Positions 51,689-59,690 of a stretch of DNA of 64,000 nucleotides are shown in pieces. The notes beneath the pieces are model-generated. The model was not told the DNA's origin. It searched no databases and saw only the letters and a list, made by a program, of their open reading frames with translations. Where the stretch lies: NCBI RefSeq assembly GCF_013378445.1, contig NZ_JABXYK010000008.1, positions 216,872 through 280,871 of the forward strand, in the 5' to 3' direction. Every line of letters starts with the position of its first letter. Position 1 is the stretch's first letter. The position numbers and the translations under genes are program-made. This DNA is from Mycoplana rhizolycopersici. Its GTDB lineage: Bacteria > Pseudomonadota > Alphaproteobacteria > Rhizobiales > Rhizobiaceae.

Positions 51689-54190
51689 TCACTCTACGGC
51701 AAGGCCGGCGAGATGAAGGCCGCGCACGAGCCGCTGCCGCGCCCTGTCTTCCTTGAAAGGCAGGCCATGCAGTACCCAGGAGACGATTCCGCGGTCGTCG
51801 GGTGCTGTCTCTCCCCATTGCCGGCGCACGGATGCAAGCAGTTCATCTCCGGCCACGCGGGCCTCGTCGGATCGGCCCAGATGAGCGAGTGCGGCCGCCC
51901 GCCAGGCATGCAGGTCCAGCATGCTGCCCGTTCCCTTCTCGGCCGCCGAGACGCTTCCGGCATAGTCGCCCGCGATGAAATGAATGCCGGCGATATAGCC
52001 CCACTGGTAGGACGCGATCACCGGCGAAAGCTCCAGCGCCAGCCGCTCCATCAGTTCCGCCCGGGCAGCATCGCCCAGGAAGGCGAGCCCGTGCGCGCAG
52101 GAAAGCAGCGTGCGCGGATTGTTCGGATTGAGCTCGAAAGCGAGGTCGTAGTGGATCGCCGCCTGCTCGAACCGGCCCGCCATGATGCAGGACCAGGCAA
52201 GCGTCAGGTGGGCGCGCGTTTCGAGCGGGTCGAGCTGGACTGCCGTCTGCGCCAGCCGAAGCGCCTCGGACGCAAGCGCGGGATCCCGCCGGAACCCCGG
52301 CACGATCAGGTGGCGCACGTTGAAGATGCTGGCAAGGCTCGAATAGGCGGGGGCAAACTGCGGCATCGCCTGGATGACATCTCGAAACAGCCCCTCCGCC
52401 TCGGTCTCCGCTTCCGGCGCCCAGCGCAGAAGCAGGTTTTCGCCGCGTAGCCAGGCGTCATAGGCGGAAAGCGAAACGTCGCGCCGTCCGCCACCGCCGG
52501 CCACGCGCTCGACGGAAAGATAGATATCGAGCGTCGCCGCAACCCGACGCGCGATGCCGGCCGATGCTGCAATCCAGTTGTCGAGCGCCAGCGGAAAGCG
52601 CTCGCTCCAGAGCACATGATTGCTCCGTACATCCGTCAGCGTGATGACGATCACCCCCTCGCCAACCGGCGTCCGCGCATCCAGCCGATAGTCGATGGTG
52701 GACCCGTCCGCATCTGCCGACCCCTCGCCGCGGTCCTCGATGATTACCCATTCCCGGAATTTGGTCAGGCATCCGACGATATCGGCGCGGAAGCCGCTCA
52801 ACAGGTGCGCCGCACCGGCGGCCTCCTCCGCTCCGTCGAAGGGCCGCACCTCGATTACCGGCAGCCGCCCGCTCTGGATTCGCGCGGCAACGGCGCGCGG
52901 ACCGCTGCCATTCGCATCAGATCGCCCCGAGCGGATCAGCGCGACGATCTCCTGCGCCTCCCCCGATGGCCCGATTCCGAATTCGGAGGCGAGCACGTCG
53001 TTCAGGTTGCGATAGACCCGCAGGGCCGCAGCCGCCTGCCCCTCGGCCACGAAGGCGCGCATCAAGATGCAGGCGGCGCGCTCATGGGTCGGATCGATGG
53101 CAAGCAGTGCGGTGGCGGCCGGCTTCATCGCCGTGAGATCACCCGAAAAGCGCTCCACGCACTGCTCCAGTTGCTCCACCAGCCGCTCGCGCCAGCGGTG
53201 GCGCGCCACCCGCAGCCATGAGGCGAACACCTCGTCTACATGATCGAGCCCGGCCAGGATCTCGTCCGGCGAGGCGCGGCCGTCGAGCAATTCGCGCGCG
53301 ATCGCGCCTTGCGCCAGCCCTTCGCTGATCAGGTGCAGATCCACCTCGATGCTACCGGGCGCGACGCTGACCTTTCCGAGATCGGTGGCCGGCGCCTCGC
53401 ACTGCCCTCGCCTGAACACCTCGCCGATCTGTTTCAACGCAGCGCTCAGCGCGTGCCGGGCCGCCGCATGGCCACGGTCGCTCCACAAAAGCCCCGCCAG
53501 CCGCTCCCGCATCTCGTGCGAGCGATGGCTGAGCGCGAGATAGCCGAGAAGCGCGCGAACCTTGGGCGAGTTCGGTGTCAGTTCCTCGCCCGCCTCGCTG
53601 AAGGCCGCCATCCGGGAAAGCACGGAAACCGAGAGCTTGCGCCACAGGCGGCGTTCGCGCTCCCCGCGCCTGTCTTCGCCGCCGACGACCTGGTAGGCGA
53701 CAACCGGCCGCGGTATGTTCTTTAACGCCTGCGGGCCGAGATTGCGGAAGGTGGCGACGACGTGGCGGTCGACCTGATCGAGTACCGCCTGCGAAACGCA
53801 GATGCCGCCCGGCTCCGCGAGCGATTGCAGGCGCGCGGCAACATTGACGATGTGGCCGAAGAGTTCGCCGTCGCGGAACTGCACCTCGCCGAGATCGATC
53901 CCCATGCGAAAGCTGATGCGGCGTTCTTCCGGCAGGTAAGCGCCCAACTGGCGAAACCGCTTCTGCACCTCCAGCGCAAACCGTAGCGCCTCGACCGCGG
54001 ACTCGAAATCGGCCAGTGCCCCGTCCCCCATCGTCTTGAGGATTTCGCCGCGATACAGCGGGGCCAGTTCGCGAAATACGTCGAAGCAGCGCTGGATGAA
54101 TTCGACGGTGGATGGCTCGTCGTGCGCCATGTGCTGGCTGTATTGCACAGCGTCGGCAAACAGGATCGCCTTGAGCAAGCTTTGCTGCAT
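51689..54190 (-). CDS. Class III cyclase fused to SARP/BTAD and TPR domains
   Basis: An 833-aa cytoplasmic protein. Residues ~5-165 are a class III adenylate/guanylate cyclase domain with metal-binding Asp in ILFADAVQYS and KTMGDGALADF. Residues ~180-275 resemble the winged-helix part of SARP regulators (KVRALLGYLALSHRSHEMRERLAGLLW). About 285-420 is a BTAD-like helical domain. Then comes a segment like the TolB-N/adenylate-cyclase-associated region (about 435-550) and C-terminal TPR repeats (about 560-810). A regulator with both a cyclase and a SARP-type DNA-binding domain is an uncommon fusion. It lies upstream of the binding-protein and YcaO genes on the same strand, about 210 bp away, and may regulate them. 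Confidence 0.85.
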   Translation of the reverse strand: MQQSLLKAILFADAVQYSQHMAHDEPSTVEFIQRCFDVFRELAPLYRGEILKTMGDGALADFESAVEALRFALEVQKRFRQLGAYLPEERRISFRMGIDLGEVQFRDGELFGHIVNVAARLQSLAEPGGICVSQAVLDQVDRHVVATFRNLGPQALKNIPRPVVAYQVVGGEDRRGERERRLWRKLSVSVLSRMAAFSEAGEELTPNSPKVRALLGYLALSHRSHEMRERLAGLLWSDRGHAAARHALSAALKQIGEVFRRGQCEAPATDLGKVSVAPGSIEVDLHLISEGLAQGAIARELLDGRASPDEILAGLDHVDEVFASWLRVARHRWRERLVEQLEQCVERFSGDLTAMKPAATALLAIDPTHERAACILMRAFVAEGQAAAALRVYRNLNDVLASEFGIGPSGEAQEIVALIRSGRSDANGSGPRAVAARIQSGRLPVIEVRPFDGAEEAAGAAHLLSGFRADIVGCLTKFREWVIIEDRGEGSADADGSTIDYRLDARTPVGEGVIVITLTDVRSNHVLWSERFPLALDNWIAASAGIARRVAATLDIYLSVERVAGGGGRRDVSLSAYDAWLRGENLLLRWAPEAETEAEGLFRDVIQAMPQFAPAYSSLASIFNVRHLIVPGFRRDPALASEALRLAQTAVQLDPLETRAHLTLAWSCIMAGRFEQAAIHYDLAFELNPNNPRTLLSCAHGLAFLGDAARAELMERLALELSPVIASYQWGYIAGIHFIAGDYAGSVSAAEKGTGSMLDLHAWRAAALAHLGRSDEARVAGDELLASVRRQWGETAPDDRGIVSWVLHGLPFKEDRARQRLVRGLHLAGLAVE

Positions 54191-54452
54191 CGTTACCTGC
54201 CGCGATCTTGGCTACAACCATAACCGACGTTGAAAGCTCCGCCGTGAACGCGGCAGGCTTCCGGATGGAACTGCATCAAAACAAAGAGATAGCGCAACGT
54301 CCGGATGTCGGGCCGACGACCCGCGCCATTCTGTCGTCACAGGCTACTGTGCGGCCCGGTAGAAAGACACCGCTCAACGGTTGCGGAGTTTCAGCGGATC
54401 ACCACCCGCCGCATTGCGAAGCCACATTTGCCCGGCGCACAGGATGCAGCGG

Positions 54453-55328
54453 TCAGGACCGCTTGCGCTTTCTCAAGAGCGAAGGCTTCAGCCTGCGCAG
54501 AAAATTGTCGGCAGCGCGGATGATATTCGTCAGCGAGATCAGCTTGTCCACCTCCGCGTCGGTATTGGACAGCCGCTCCGACAGCACCTCGGATGCGGCG
54601 AGCGCGATCTCGGCCGGTGGAATTTCCGGGAAACGCTCGGCAAGCTTCTGGTAGGGGTTCGATCCGGCGCCGCCATGGATGGCAATCTTGCCGAGACGGG
54701 AAAACAGCCGCAAAAAGACCTGCTCGAAGCTCCAGTCGTGAACCGAGACCACGCGCCACTTCTCGCTGCGGCGGGCGGAAAAGCCGGCAAGGGTGATCCG
54801 CCCCGGCAACCGCAGTTCGCTCAGCCAGATCGCCATGGCAAAGCCGCTCGTCGGCACCTTGCCTTCGGTGTAGAGCGGATCGAAATGCCCGCGCAGATCC
54901 AGATGCCCGGTCGGCGCATCGTGGAAATCGGCGGCCGTGTTCGGCTTTTCGTCTTCCGCAAGGCGGATGTTCATGATGCCGAGGAAATGCGCCTTGTCAA
55001 AGAACGACAGAACCTCGTCCACCTCACCGCGATAGACTATCCCCGCTCCGCGCGGCTGCCCGCGCGTGATCAGCAGCGCATGCCCTTCGAACGGCTGGTC
55101 GAGAACCTTGAAGACCTTGTTGAAGAACACGAACAGCGTGTCCGCCGGATACTGGGCCCGCAGCTCGCGAACGTTCGACGCCGTGCTGTTGGCGACGAGC
55201 ACGATGTCCGAATATGAGGAAAGGAGCTGACGCCATCCATCCGGCTGCGTCAGCCCCGAAGTTGCCCCCCGCGGCGGCAGGGCGCCGTTCGCGGAATCGG
55301 CCATGGGAGTATCGGGCGATTGCGCCAA
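54453..55328 (-). CDS. Putative surface-polysaccharide glycosyltransferase (sialyltransferase-like)
   Basis: A 291-aa protein. An N-terminal Rossmann-like strand (DIVLVANSTASNVRELRAQYPADTLFVFFN) and a His-rich central part (HFDPLYTEGKVPTSGFAMAIWLSEL) recall sialyltransferase-like enzymes, and the C-terminus is basic and helical (NFLRRLKPSLLRKRKR). The precise family is uncertain. A TTG at 55328 has AGAAGG eight to nine bases upstream, located in the end of the preceding gene; an ATG at 55304 is the alternative without a good ribosome site. It is three bases after the glycosyltransferase gene on the same strand, so they form an operon. Confidence 0.6.
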   Translation of the reverse strand: MAQSPDTPMADSANGALPPRGATSGLTQPDGWRQLLSSYSDIVLVANSTASNVRELRAQYPADTLFVFFNKVFKVLDQPFEGHALLITRGQPRGAGIVYRGEVDEVLSFFDKAHFLGIMNIRLAEDEKPNTAADFHDAPTGHLDLRGHFDPLYTEGKVPTSGFAMAIWLSELRLPGRITLAGFSARRSEKWRVVSVHDWSFEQVFLRLFSRLGKIAIHGGAGSNPYQKLAERFPEIPPAEIALAASEVLSERLSNTDAEVDKLISLTNIIRAADNFLRRLKPSLLRKRKRS

Positions 55329-55331
55329 GAA

Positions 55332-56021
55332 CTATGCCTTCTGCTGCACCGAGAGCACGCGGTCGCGCATCGCGAACCACTCCTCGGCATAGTCGTCGTC
55401 CTTGTATTCGTCGAAGTAGGGACCACCGTCGGTGAAGTGTACGATCTTTGCATCGTCGCGATAGTCGTACTCGTTGACGAGATAATTCCATTCGACCGGC
55501 ACGGAGCCGATCTGGTCGTCGCTTTCCAGCCACTTGAACTGGTGAAGCTGCAGGCCCGTTGCGGTGTTGACGAACTCCTTGCTCAACGCCGTGCACTTGG
55601 CATTGTTGAAGAGGATCATGCTCGACCAGTTCTTCTTCTCGTACTTGGTCTGCGTCTGGCCGAGGAACTTCGTTTCGATCTTCGGAACGTAGTCGTGCTT
55701 GACGCACATTGCGGCGTACTTGTCGTCGCGCAATGCCCACAACTCTGCGATGTCCGCGCGCGCCAGCATGTCGCAATCCATGAACATGCTCCAGCCTTCG
55801 AAGCCGCTGAGATAAGGCACGAGGAAGCGCGAGAAAGAAAACTCGGTCGACTGCAACGCGTTGCGTTCGCGGTAGAACATCGGGCCAAGATTGTTCAGAA
55901 CGATCGGTGAAAACACCACCGGAATGCTGGAGCGTTCAATAATGCTCTGGCAAAGAACGTGATAAGCTACAACTTCCTTGGAATCAAAACCGACAAAAAT
56001 ACGTGCGACGTCATCTCTCAT
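55332..56021 (-). CDS. Glycosyltransferase (GT8-like, GT-A fold)
   Basis: A 229-aa cytoplasmic glycosyltransferase. The N-terminus RIFVGFDSKEVVAYHVLCQSI and the DxD metal/sugar-nucleotide motif in WSMFMDCDMLARADI fit a GT-A fold of GT8-like or related lipopolysaccharide/capsule enzymes. A KNWSSMILFNNAKC segment and a conserved HFTDGGPYFDEYKDDDYAEEW C-terminus follow. Sugar donor and acceptor are unknown. It is the first gene of a two-gene minus operon in a surface-polysaccharide region. Confidence 0.8.
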   Translation of the reverse strand: MRDDVARIFVGFDSKEVVAYHVLCQSIIERSSIPVVFSPIVLNNLGPMFYRERNALQSTEFSFSRFLVPYLSGFEGWSMFMDCDMLARADIAELWALRDDKYAAMCVKHDYVPKIETKFLGQTQTKYEKKNWSSMILFNNAKCTALSKEFVNTATGLQLHQFKWLESDDQIGSVPVEWNYLVNEYDYRDDAKIVHFTDGGPYFDEYKDDDYAEEWFAMRDRVLSVQQKA

Positions 56022-56287
56022 GTCGAAGCCTTCCGCTTTTCTACCCGTCCATGGGGCATTTCAGCTTGTCTGTTGGCAAATCTCAATTTGCCACCGCGCC
56101 GCGCGTCGCGGGCCGGCAGCGGGGGTATCGTGTGCATGAGGAAAGAAGCGATGTCAATGCGACAGAAGGCCGGAGCGGCAGGCACAAACGCCTATCTTAG
56201 GCCAGCCACTGGCCTGTAATGACAATGCGCAATATATAGTGCGCCGGTCGTGCGACCGGGCATGAAAACGGGACTTCTGGAGGCGGA

Positions 56288-57241
56288 ATGCGCTGGTTCG
56301 GAAAAAGCAAGAGCGGCATAAAGGCCCTGACCATCACGCCGCCGCCACCCGCCCCGGACCGGCACGGCATCGCCATTGCACTCTGCGTCAAGAATGAGGC
56401 GAGCTACATCGAGGAATGGCTGCGGTTCCACCGGGCCGTCGGCGTCCGCCACTTCGTCGTCTACGACAACGGCTCGACCGACGAGACCTGCGCAATCGTG
56501 CGCGACGTGCTTTCGCCGGGTGAGCTGACGCTGATGCCGTGGGCTGGCCGCGTCGTCGCCACCAAGGCCGAGCAGCTGATTGATGGCCAGGTGCTGGCGC
56601 ACGCCCACGCAATCCTGAATTTCGGCGGCAACTTCCAGCGCATGGCCTTCGTCGATGCCGACGAATTCCTCCTGCCGCGCAAGGGCGCGACGATCGAGGA
56701 AGCCCTGGCCGCGACCGGCGGGTTTCCCAACGTCTCGCTGCCCTGGCACATGTTCGGGACCAGCGGCCACAAGAGACGGCCGGACGGCCCGGTCACGCTG
56801 AACTATACCCGGCGCGGCGCCGAGCCGATCAGCCGCCAGGAGCACTCGACGAACTTCAAATGCATCGTCGACCCCTGCGAGGTGGTGGAGGTGACGATCC
56901 ACCAGTTCAAGACGCGTCAATTCGGCGATGCGACGGTCAACGATGCCGGCTTCCGCACCAGCCGCGACGGCCGCAAGGACCAGAAGTTCTATTCCAATGC
57001 CTTCCTCCAGCTGAACCACTACTACAGCAAGTCCGAAGAGGAGATGCTGGCGAAGATGGCGCGCGGCTCGAACTACGCCGTTTCCGCCGATCGGCTCGAG
57101 GAAAAGATGCGCACCACGCTGAGCAACATCCAGCAGGCGGAAACCGAAGATCGCAGCATGCTCGATTTCATTGCCGCGCACGGCATCCGGCTTTCGTCCG
57201 CGCAACAGCCCCGCCCCTCCGCAGGCGCTGCCACGTCTTGA
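56288..57241 (+). CDS. Glycosyltransferase family 92 protein
   Basis: A 317-aa GT-A fold enzyme. IAIALCVKNEASYIEEWLRFHRAVGVRHFVVYDNGSTDET is the family N-terminal pattern, and the DxD motif occurs in MAFVDADEFLLPRKG. The C-terminal EHSTNFKCIVDPCEV and LQLNHYYSKSEEE segments are typical of GT92. It probably transfers galactose or a similar sugar to a surface glycan; the acceptor is unknown. It is the only plus-strand gene in this polysaccharide region, divergent from the GT8-like gene with a 266-bp gap in which I see no further gene. Confidence 0.85.
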   Translation: MRWFGKSKSGIKALTITPPPPAPDRHGIAIALCVKNEASYIEEWLRFHRAVGVRHFVVYDNGSTDETCAIVRDVLSPGELTLMPWAGRVVATKAEQLIDGQVLAHAHAILNFGGNFQRMAFVDADEFLLPRKGATIEEALAATGGFPNVSLPWHMFGTSGHKRRPDGPVTLNYTRRGAEPISRQEHSTNFKCIVDPCEVVEVTIHQFKTRQFGDATVNDAGFRTSRDGRKDQKFYSNAFLQLNHYYSKSEEEMLAKMARGSNYAVSADRLEEKMRTTLSNIQQAETEDRSMLDFIAAHGIRLSSAQQPRPSAGAATS

Positions 57242-57293
57242 GGCCCGCACCACGCCGGCTGGCTGCGGTCTTGCCGCGTCAGGCCCGTCTCTG

Positions 57294-58013
57294 TCAGGCG
57301 CGCCCCTGCCAGAGCGGCAGGCCCGACGTCTCGGCTACTTCGGGATCGGCGGTGAAGACGGGATAGCCCTTTTCGCGCAGCCGCTGCAGGACCTTCTGGT
57401 CCATGTCGCGATGAAACCGCACAAGGTTTTCCTGATTGTAGACGTGTCCGGTGGACTGCGGATTGATGCCGGTCAGGATGACCGCCGGTGCCCCGTGATA
57501 GAGGGCGAAGAGGGCCGCGTTGATGCCGTTCGAGCATTTGCTCTCGGCATCCAGCTCGTCGCTCTTGAAGCCGCAGATACGATCGAGCAGCGCCATGCGC
57601 TGGTATCGATCGACGATGGTGAGGTTGTCGTAGCCATAGTCGAACGCCTTCAGCCCCTCCTCCAGCGACGACCGCCCGTCACGCCACAGAAGGACGTAGA
57701 GGGCTCCGGTCCTCTGTCCCGACAGAACGCGGCGCACCTCCACCGCATTGGTGTTCGTGCCGCGCACCTGGTTGAACATCATGAAGGTGATATCCGGCGC
57801 CTTCAAACCCCAGCGCTGCGTGACGGTTTGCGCACCGTTGATGGTGACGACGCGGAAACTCTCGTCGAAACCTGCGGGCTTGTGGGAAACCGGCGCGGAG
57901 CCGACGACGACGACCGGACCGTCAAGTGGCACGACGGTGGCCGGAGGGGCGGGACGCAGGAGATTGTACTTGATCCGCCGGTAAATCCGGGTCTTTGCGT
58001 CTGAAAATGCCAC
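57294..58013 (-). CDS. Putative sialyltransferase-like / surface glycan biosynthesis protein
   Basis: A 239-aa protein. GPVVVVGSAPVSHKPAGFDESFRVVTINGAQ is a Rossmann-like opening common to sialyltransferase-like and LPS enzymes; later motifs are APDITFMMFNQ, a CSNGINAALFALYHGAPAVILTGINPQSTGHVY region and a charged end. The SNG-x-x-A-x-x-ALY-x-GA pattern resembles GT42-type sialyltransferases. The start is a GTG with GGACGG upstream. It is followed on the strand by the GT92 region in convergent orientation and preceded by an acyltransferase gene, suggesting a shared glycan. Confidence 0.65.
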   Translation of the reverse strand: MAFSDAKTRIYRRIKYNLLRPAPPATVVPLDGPVVVVGSAPVSHKPAGFDESFRVVTINGAQTVTQRWGLKAPDITFMMFNQVRGTNTNAVEVRRVLSGQRTGALYVLLWRDGRSSLEEGLKAFDYGYDNLTIVDRYQRMALLDRICGFKSDELDAESKCSNGINAALFALYHGAPAVILTGINPQSTGHVYNQENLVRFHRDMDQKVLQRLREKGYPVFTADPEVAETSGLPLWQGRA

Positions 58014-58073
58014 TCTTGCCGTCCATCGAAGATCTGTTTCTTCTCCGATAAGATGCAGCCGGTGGCGCGGCTG

Positions 58074-58793
58074 TCAATGCGCGCCGCTGTTTCGACCGCG
58101 CTCGGCGCGTACGCTTGCAAGCTCGATCGGCGGCGTCTTGCGCGCGCCGCGCATCTTCAGAAGTCGCGCTGGCGCGCCGCCGTAAACGCCGAAGGGCACC
58201 GTCGTGCCCTTGACGACGCTGTTTGCGCCGATGACGCAACCCCTTGCGATATGGCTGCCGCCGAGGATCTTCGCGCCGGCGCCGATCCAAACGTCGTCCT
58301 CGATCACGATCGGCTTCCTGACGATAGGCTGGCGGCGGATGGGCAGGTCCACATCGTCATATCCGTGTTCGAAGGAAGCGATGACGACATGCGCGGCGAT
58401 TCGGACGTCGTCGCCGATTCGGATGCCGCCGTGGCCAAGCAGGACCGAATGATCGTTGATGGATACGTTGCGGCCGATTTCGATGTCGCCGCTCTGCGCG
58501 TCGATCACCACGCCCGATCGTGTCGAGATGCGATCGCCGATCCGGATCGTGCCCTGGCGCCAGCGAAAACGCGGCAGGTACGGCATCTTCGGTCGCCTGC
58601 CGATTTTCAGCGACCCCCGCGAAAAGAAAGCCCGCAGCTTTACCAAGCGCCCGAAATTCAACATTTTCTGCCGTCCCATATACTGCAATTTGGCGTTGGC
58701 GCCGCCGCCCCTCATCGCTCGGTACCTGCCGGGCGGCAACTGAGGAAGCGACCCCTTAGATAAAGACCGCCAGACCATGCGCAAGGCTGACAT
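58074..58793 (-). CDS. Left-handed beta-helix acyltransferase
   Basis: A 239-aa protein with hexapeptide repeats (IRIGDRISTRSGVVIDAQ, IEIGRNVSINDHSVLLGH, IVIEDDVWIGAGAKILGG, GCVIGANSVVKG) that form a left-handed beta helix, as in WbbJ/NodL/maltose O-acetyltransferase-type enzymes. The ASFEHGYDDVDLPIRRQP loop contains the likely catalytic His. It probably O-acetylates a surface glycan made by the neighbouring glycosyltransferases. The N-terminal ~60 residues are basic and not part of the helix. Met6 is an alternative start. Confidence 0.87.
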   Translation of the reverse strand: MSALRMVWRSLSKGSLPQLPPGRYRAMRGGGANAKLQYMGRQKMLNFGRLVKLRAFFSRGSLKIGRRPKMPYLPRFRWRQGTIRIGDRISTRSGVVIDAQSGDIEIGRNVSINDHSVLLGHGGIRIGDDVRIAAHVVIASFEHGYDDVDLPIRRQPIVRKPIVIEDDVWIGAGAKILGGSHIARGCVIGANSVVKGTTVPFGVYGGAPARLLKMRGARKTPPIELASVRAERGRNSGAH

Positions 58794-58896
58794 CGCTTAT
58801 CCGCCATCAGCGCGGCGGAATTTCGTCCTTGCGCGCACGTTCGCGTGATCGGCCAGGTTCGCGTACACTCGTCAACGGCTCGGCGGAGGGTAAAGG

Positions 58897-59061
58897 ATGG
58901 CGATGAGGCACATTCTTCTCGCACTGGCGCTGACGGCCTGCACGTCGGCAGGGCCCCTGACCGAGCCTCCGGCCGAAAAGCGCCCGCATGACATGACCAG
59001 CTGGCAGATGCAAAATTGCCCGGATTGCCGCGATGGCGGGCCGCGCCCGCCTGTCCAATGA
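58897..59061 (+). CDS. Small putative lipoprotein
   Basis: A 54-aa ORF starting MAMRHILLALALTACTSAGP. The first 15 residues form a lipoprotein signal with lipobox LTAC. The mature part is short and polar with a CPDC pair near the end. A good ribosome site (GGAGGGTAAAGG) precedes the ATG, and the stop overlaps the start of the DUF1643 gene as ATGA, which supports translation of both. Family unknown; small entericidin-like or other orphan lipoproteins are possible comparisons. Confidence 0.65.
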   Translation: MAMRHILLALALTACTSAGPLTEPPAEKRPHDMTSWQMQNCPDCRDGGPRPPVQ

Positions 59062-59585
59062 CCGGTCTGCTGCCGGAGGCCTGCGCGAGCAATGCTGTCG
59101 TCTCGCCGTGCGGCCGGTATCGCTATGCTCTGCGGCGCCGATGGTCGGAGACCGGCGGCATCGTCGCCTGGATCATGCTGAACCCGTCGCAGGCCGACGC
59201 CAGCAGCAACGATCCGACCATCCGGCGCTGCCTATCCTTCTCCCGGCAATGGGGCTACGGCGCAATGATTGCCGTGAACCTCTATGGGCTTCGCGCGACG
59301 AACCCGGACGAGCTCTACCGAGAAGTGCATCCGATCGGTCCCGAAAACGACACCTACCTCGCCATGGCATGCCGCGAAGCCCGCACCGGTGCAGGCGGCA
59401 GAGGCGCCGTGGTCGCAGCCTGGGGTTCGCATCCCCTGGCCCGCGCCCGCGCAGGCGACGCCCTGCGCCTCACGGGGAACCACTTGCATTGCCTCGGCAC
59501 CACGGCGAACGGTTCCCCACGGCATCCGCTCTACGTTCCCTCCGCGCAACCGCTCGTTTCCTATCGGCCGGCAGCAGACGCATAA
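59058..59585 (+). CDS. DUF1643 family protein
   Basis: A 175-aa soluble protein. CGRYRYALRRRWSETGGIVAWIMLNPSQADASSNDPTIRRCLSFSRQWGYGAMIAVNLYGLRATNP is the family hallmark (MLNPS-x-AD followed by DPT-x-RR). The C-terminal half includes VAAWGSHP and LHCLGTTANGSPRHPLYV. Function is unknown in general. The start at 59058, overlapping the lipoprotein stop, is chosen over the in-frame ATG at 59016. It is convergent with the hemophore gene, with a terminator between. Confidence 0.88.
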   Translation: MTGLLPEACASNAVVSPCGRYRYALRRRWSETGGIVAWIMLNPSQADASSNDPTIRRCLSFSRQWGYGAMIAVNLYGLRATNPDELYREVHPIGPENDTYLAMACREARTGAGGRGAVVAAWGSHPLARARAGDALRLTGNHLHCLGTTANGSPRHPLYVPSAQPLVSYRPAADA

Positions 59586-59606
59586 AGTGCCGCAGTCGCA
59601 CCGAAA

Positions 59607-59634
59607 AAGCCGCCCATCCTGCGATGAGCGGCTT
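59607..59634 (-). terminator. Rho-independent terminator of the hemophore gene
   Basis: The stem AAGCCGC/GCGGCTT is followed on the minus strand by a T-run (GCGGCTTTTTCGG). It lies 57 bp downstream of the hemophore stop and just past the convergent DUF1643 gene. Confidence 0.75.
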
Positions 59635-59690
59635 CGATGTGTTTGCGGCCTCACGGCCAGCCGGTTCGGCCGATCGTGCGCCCGTTGCCG

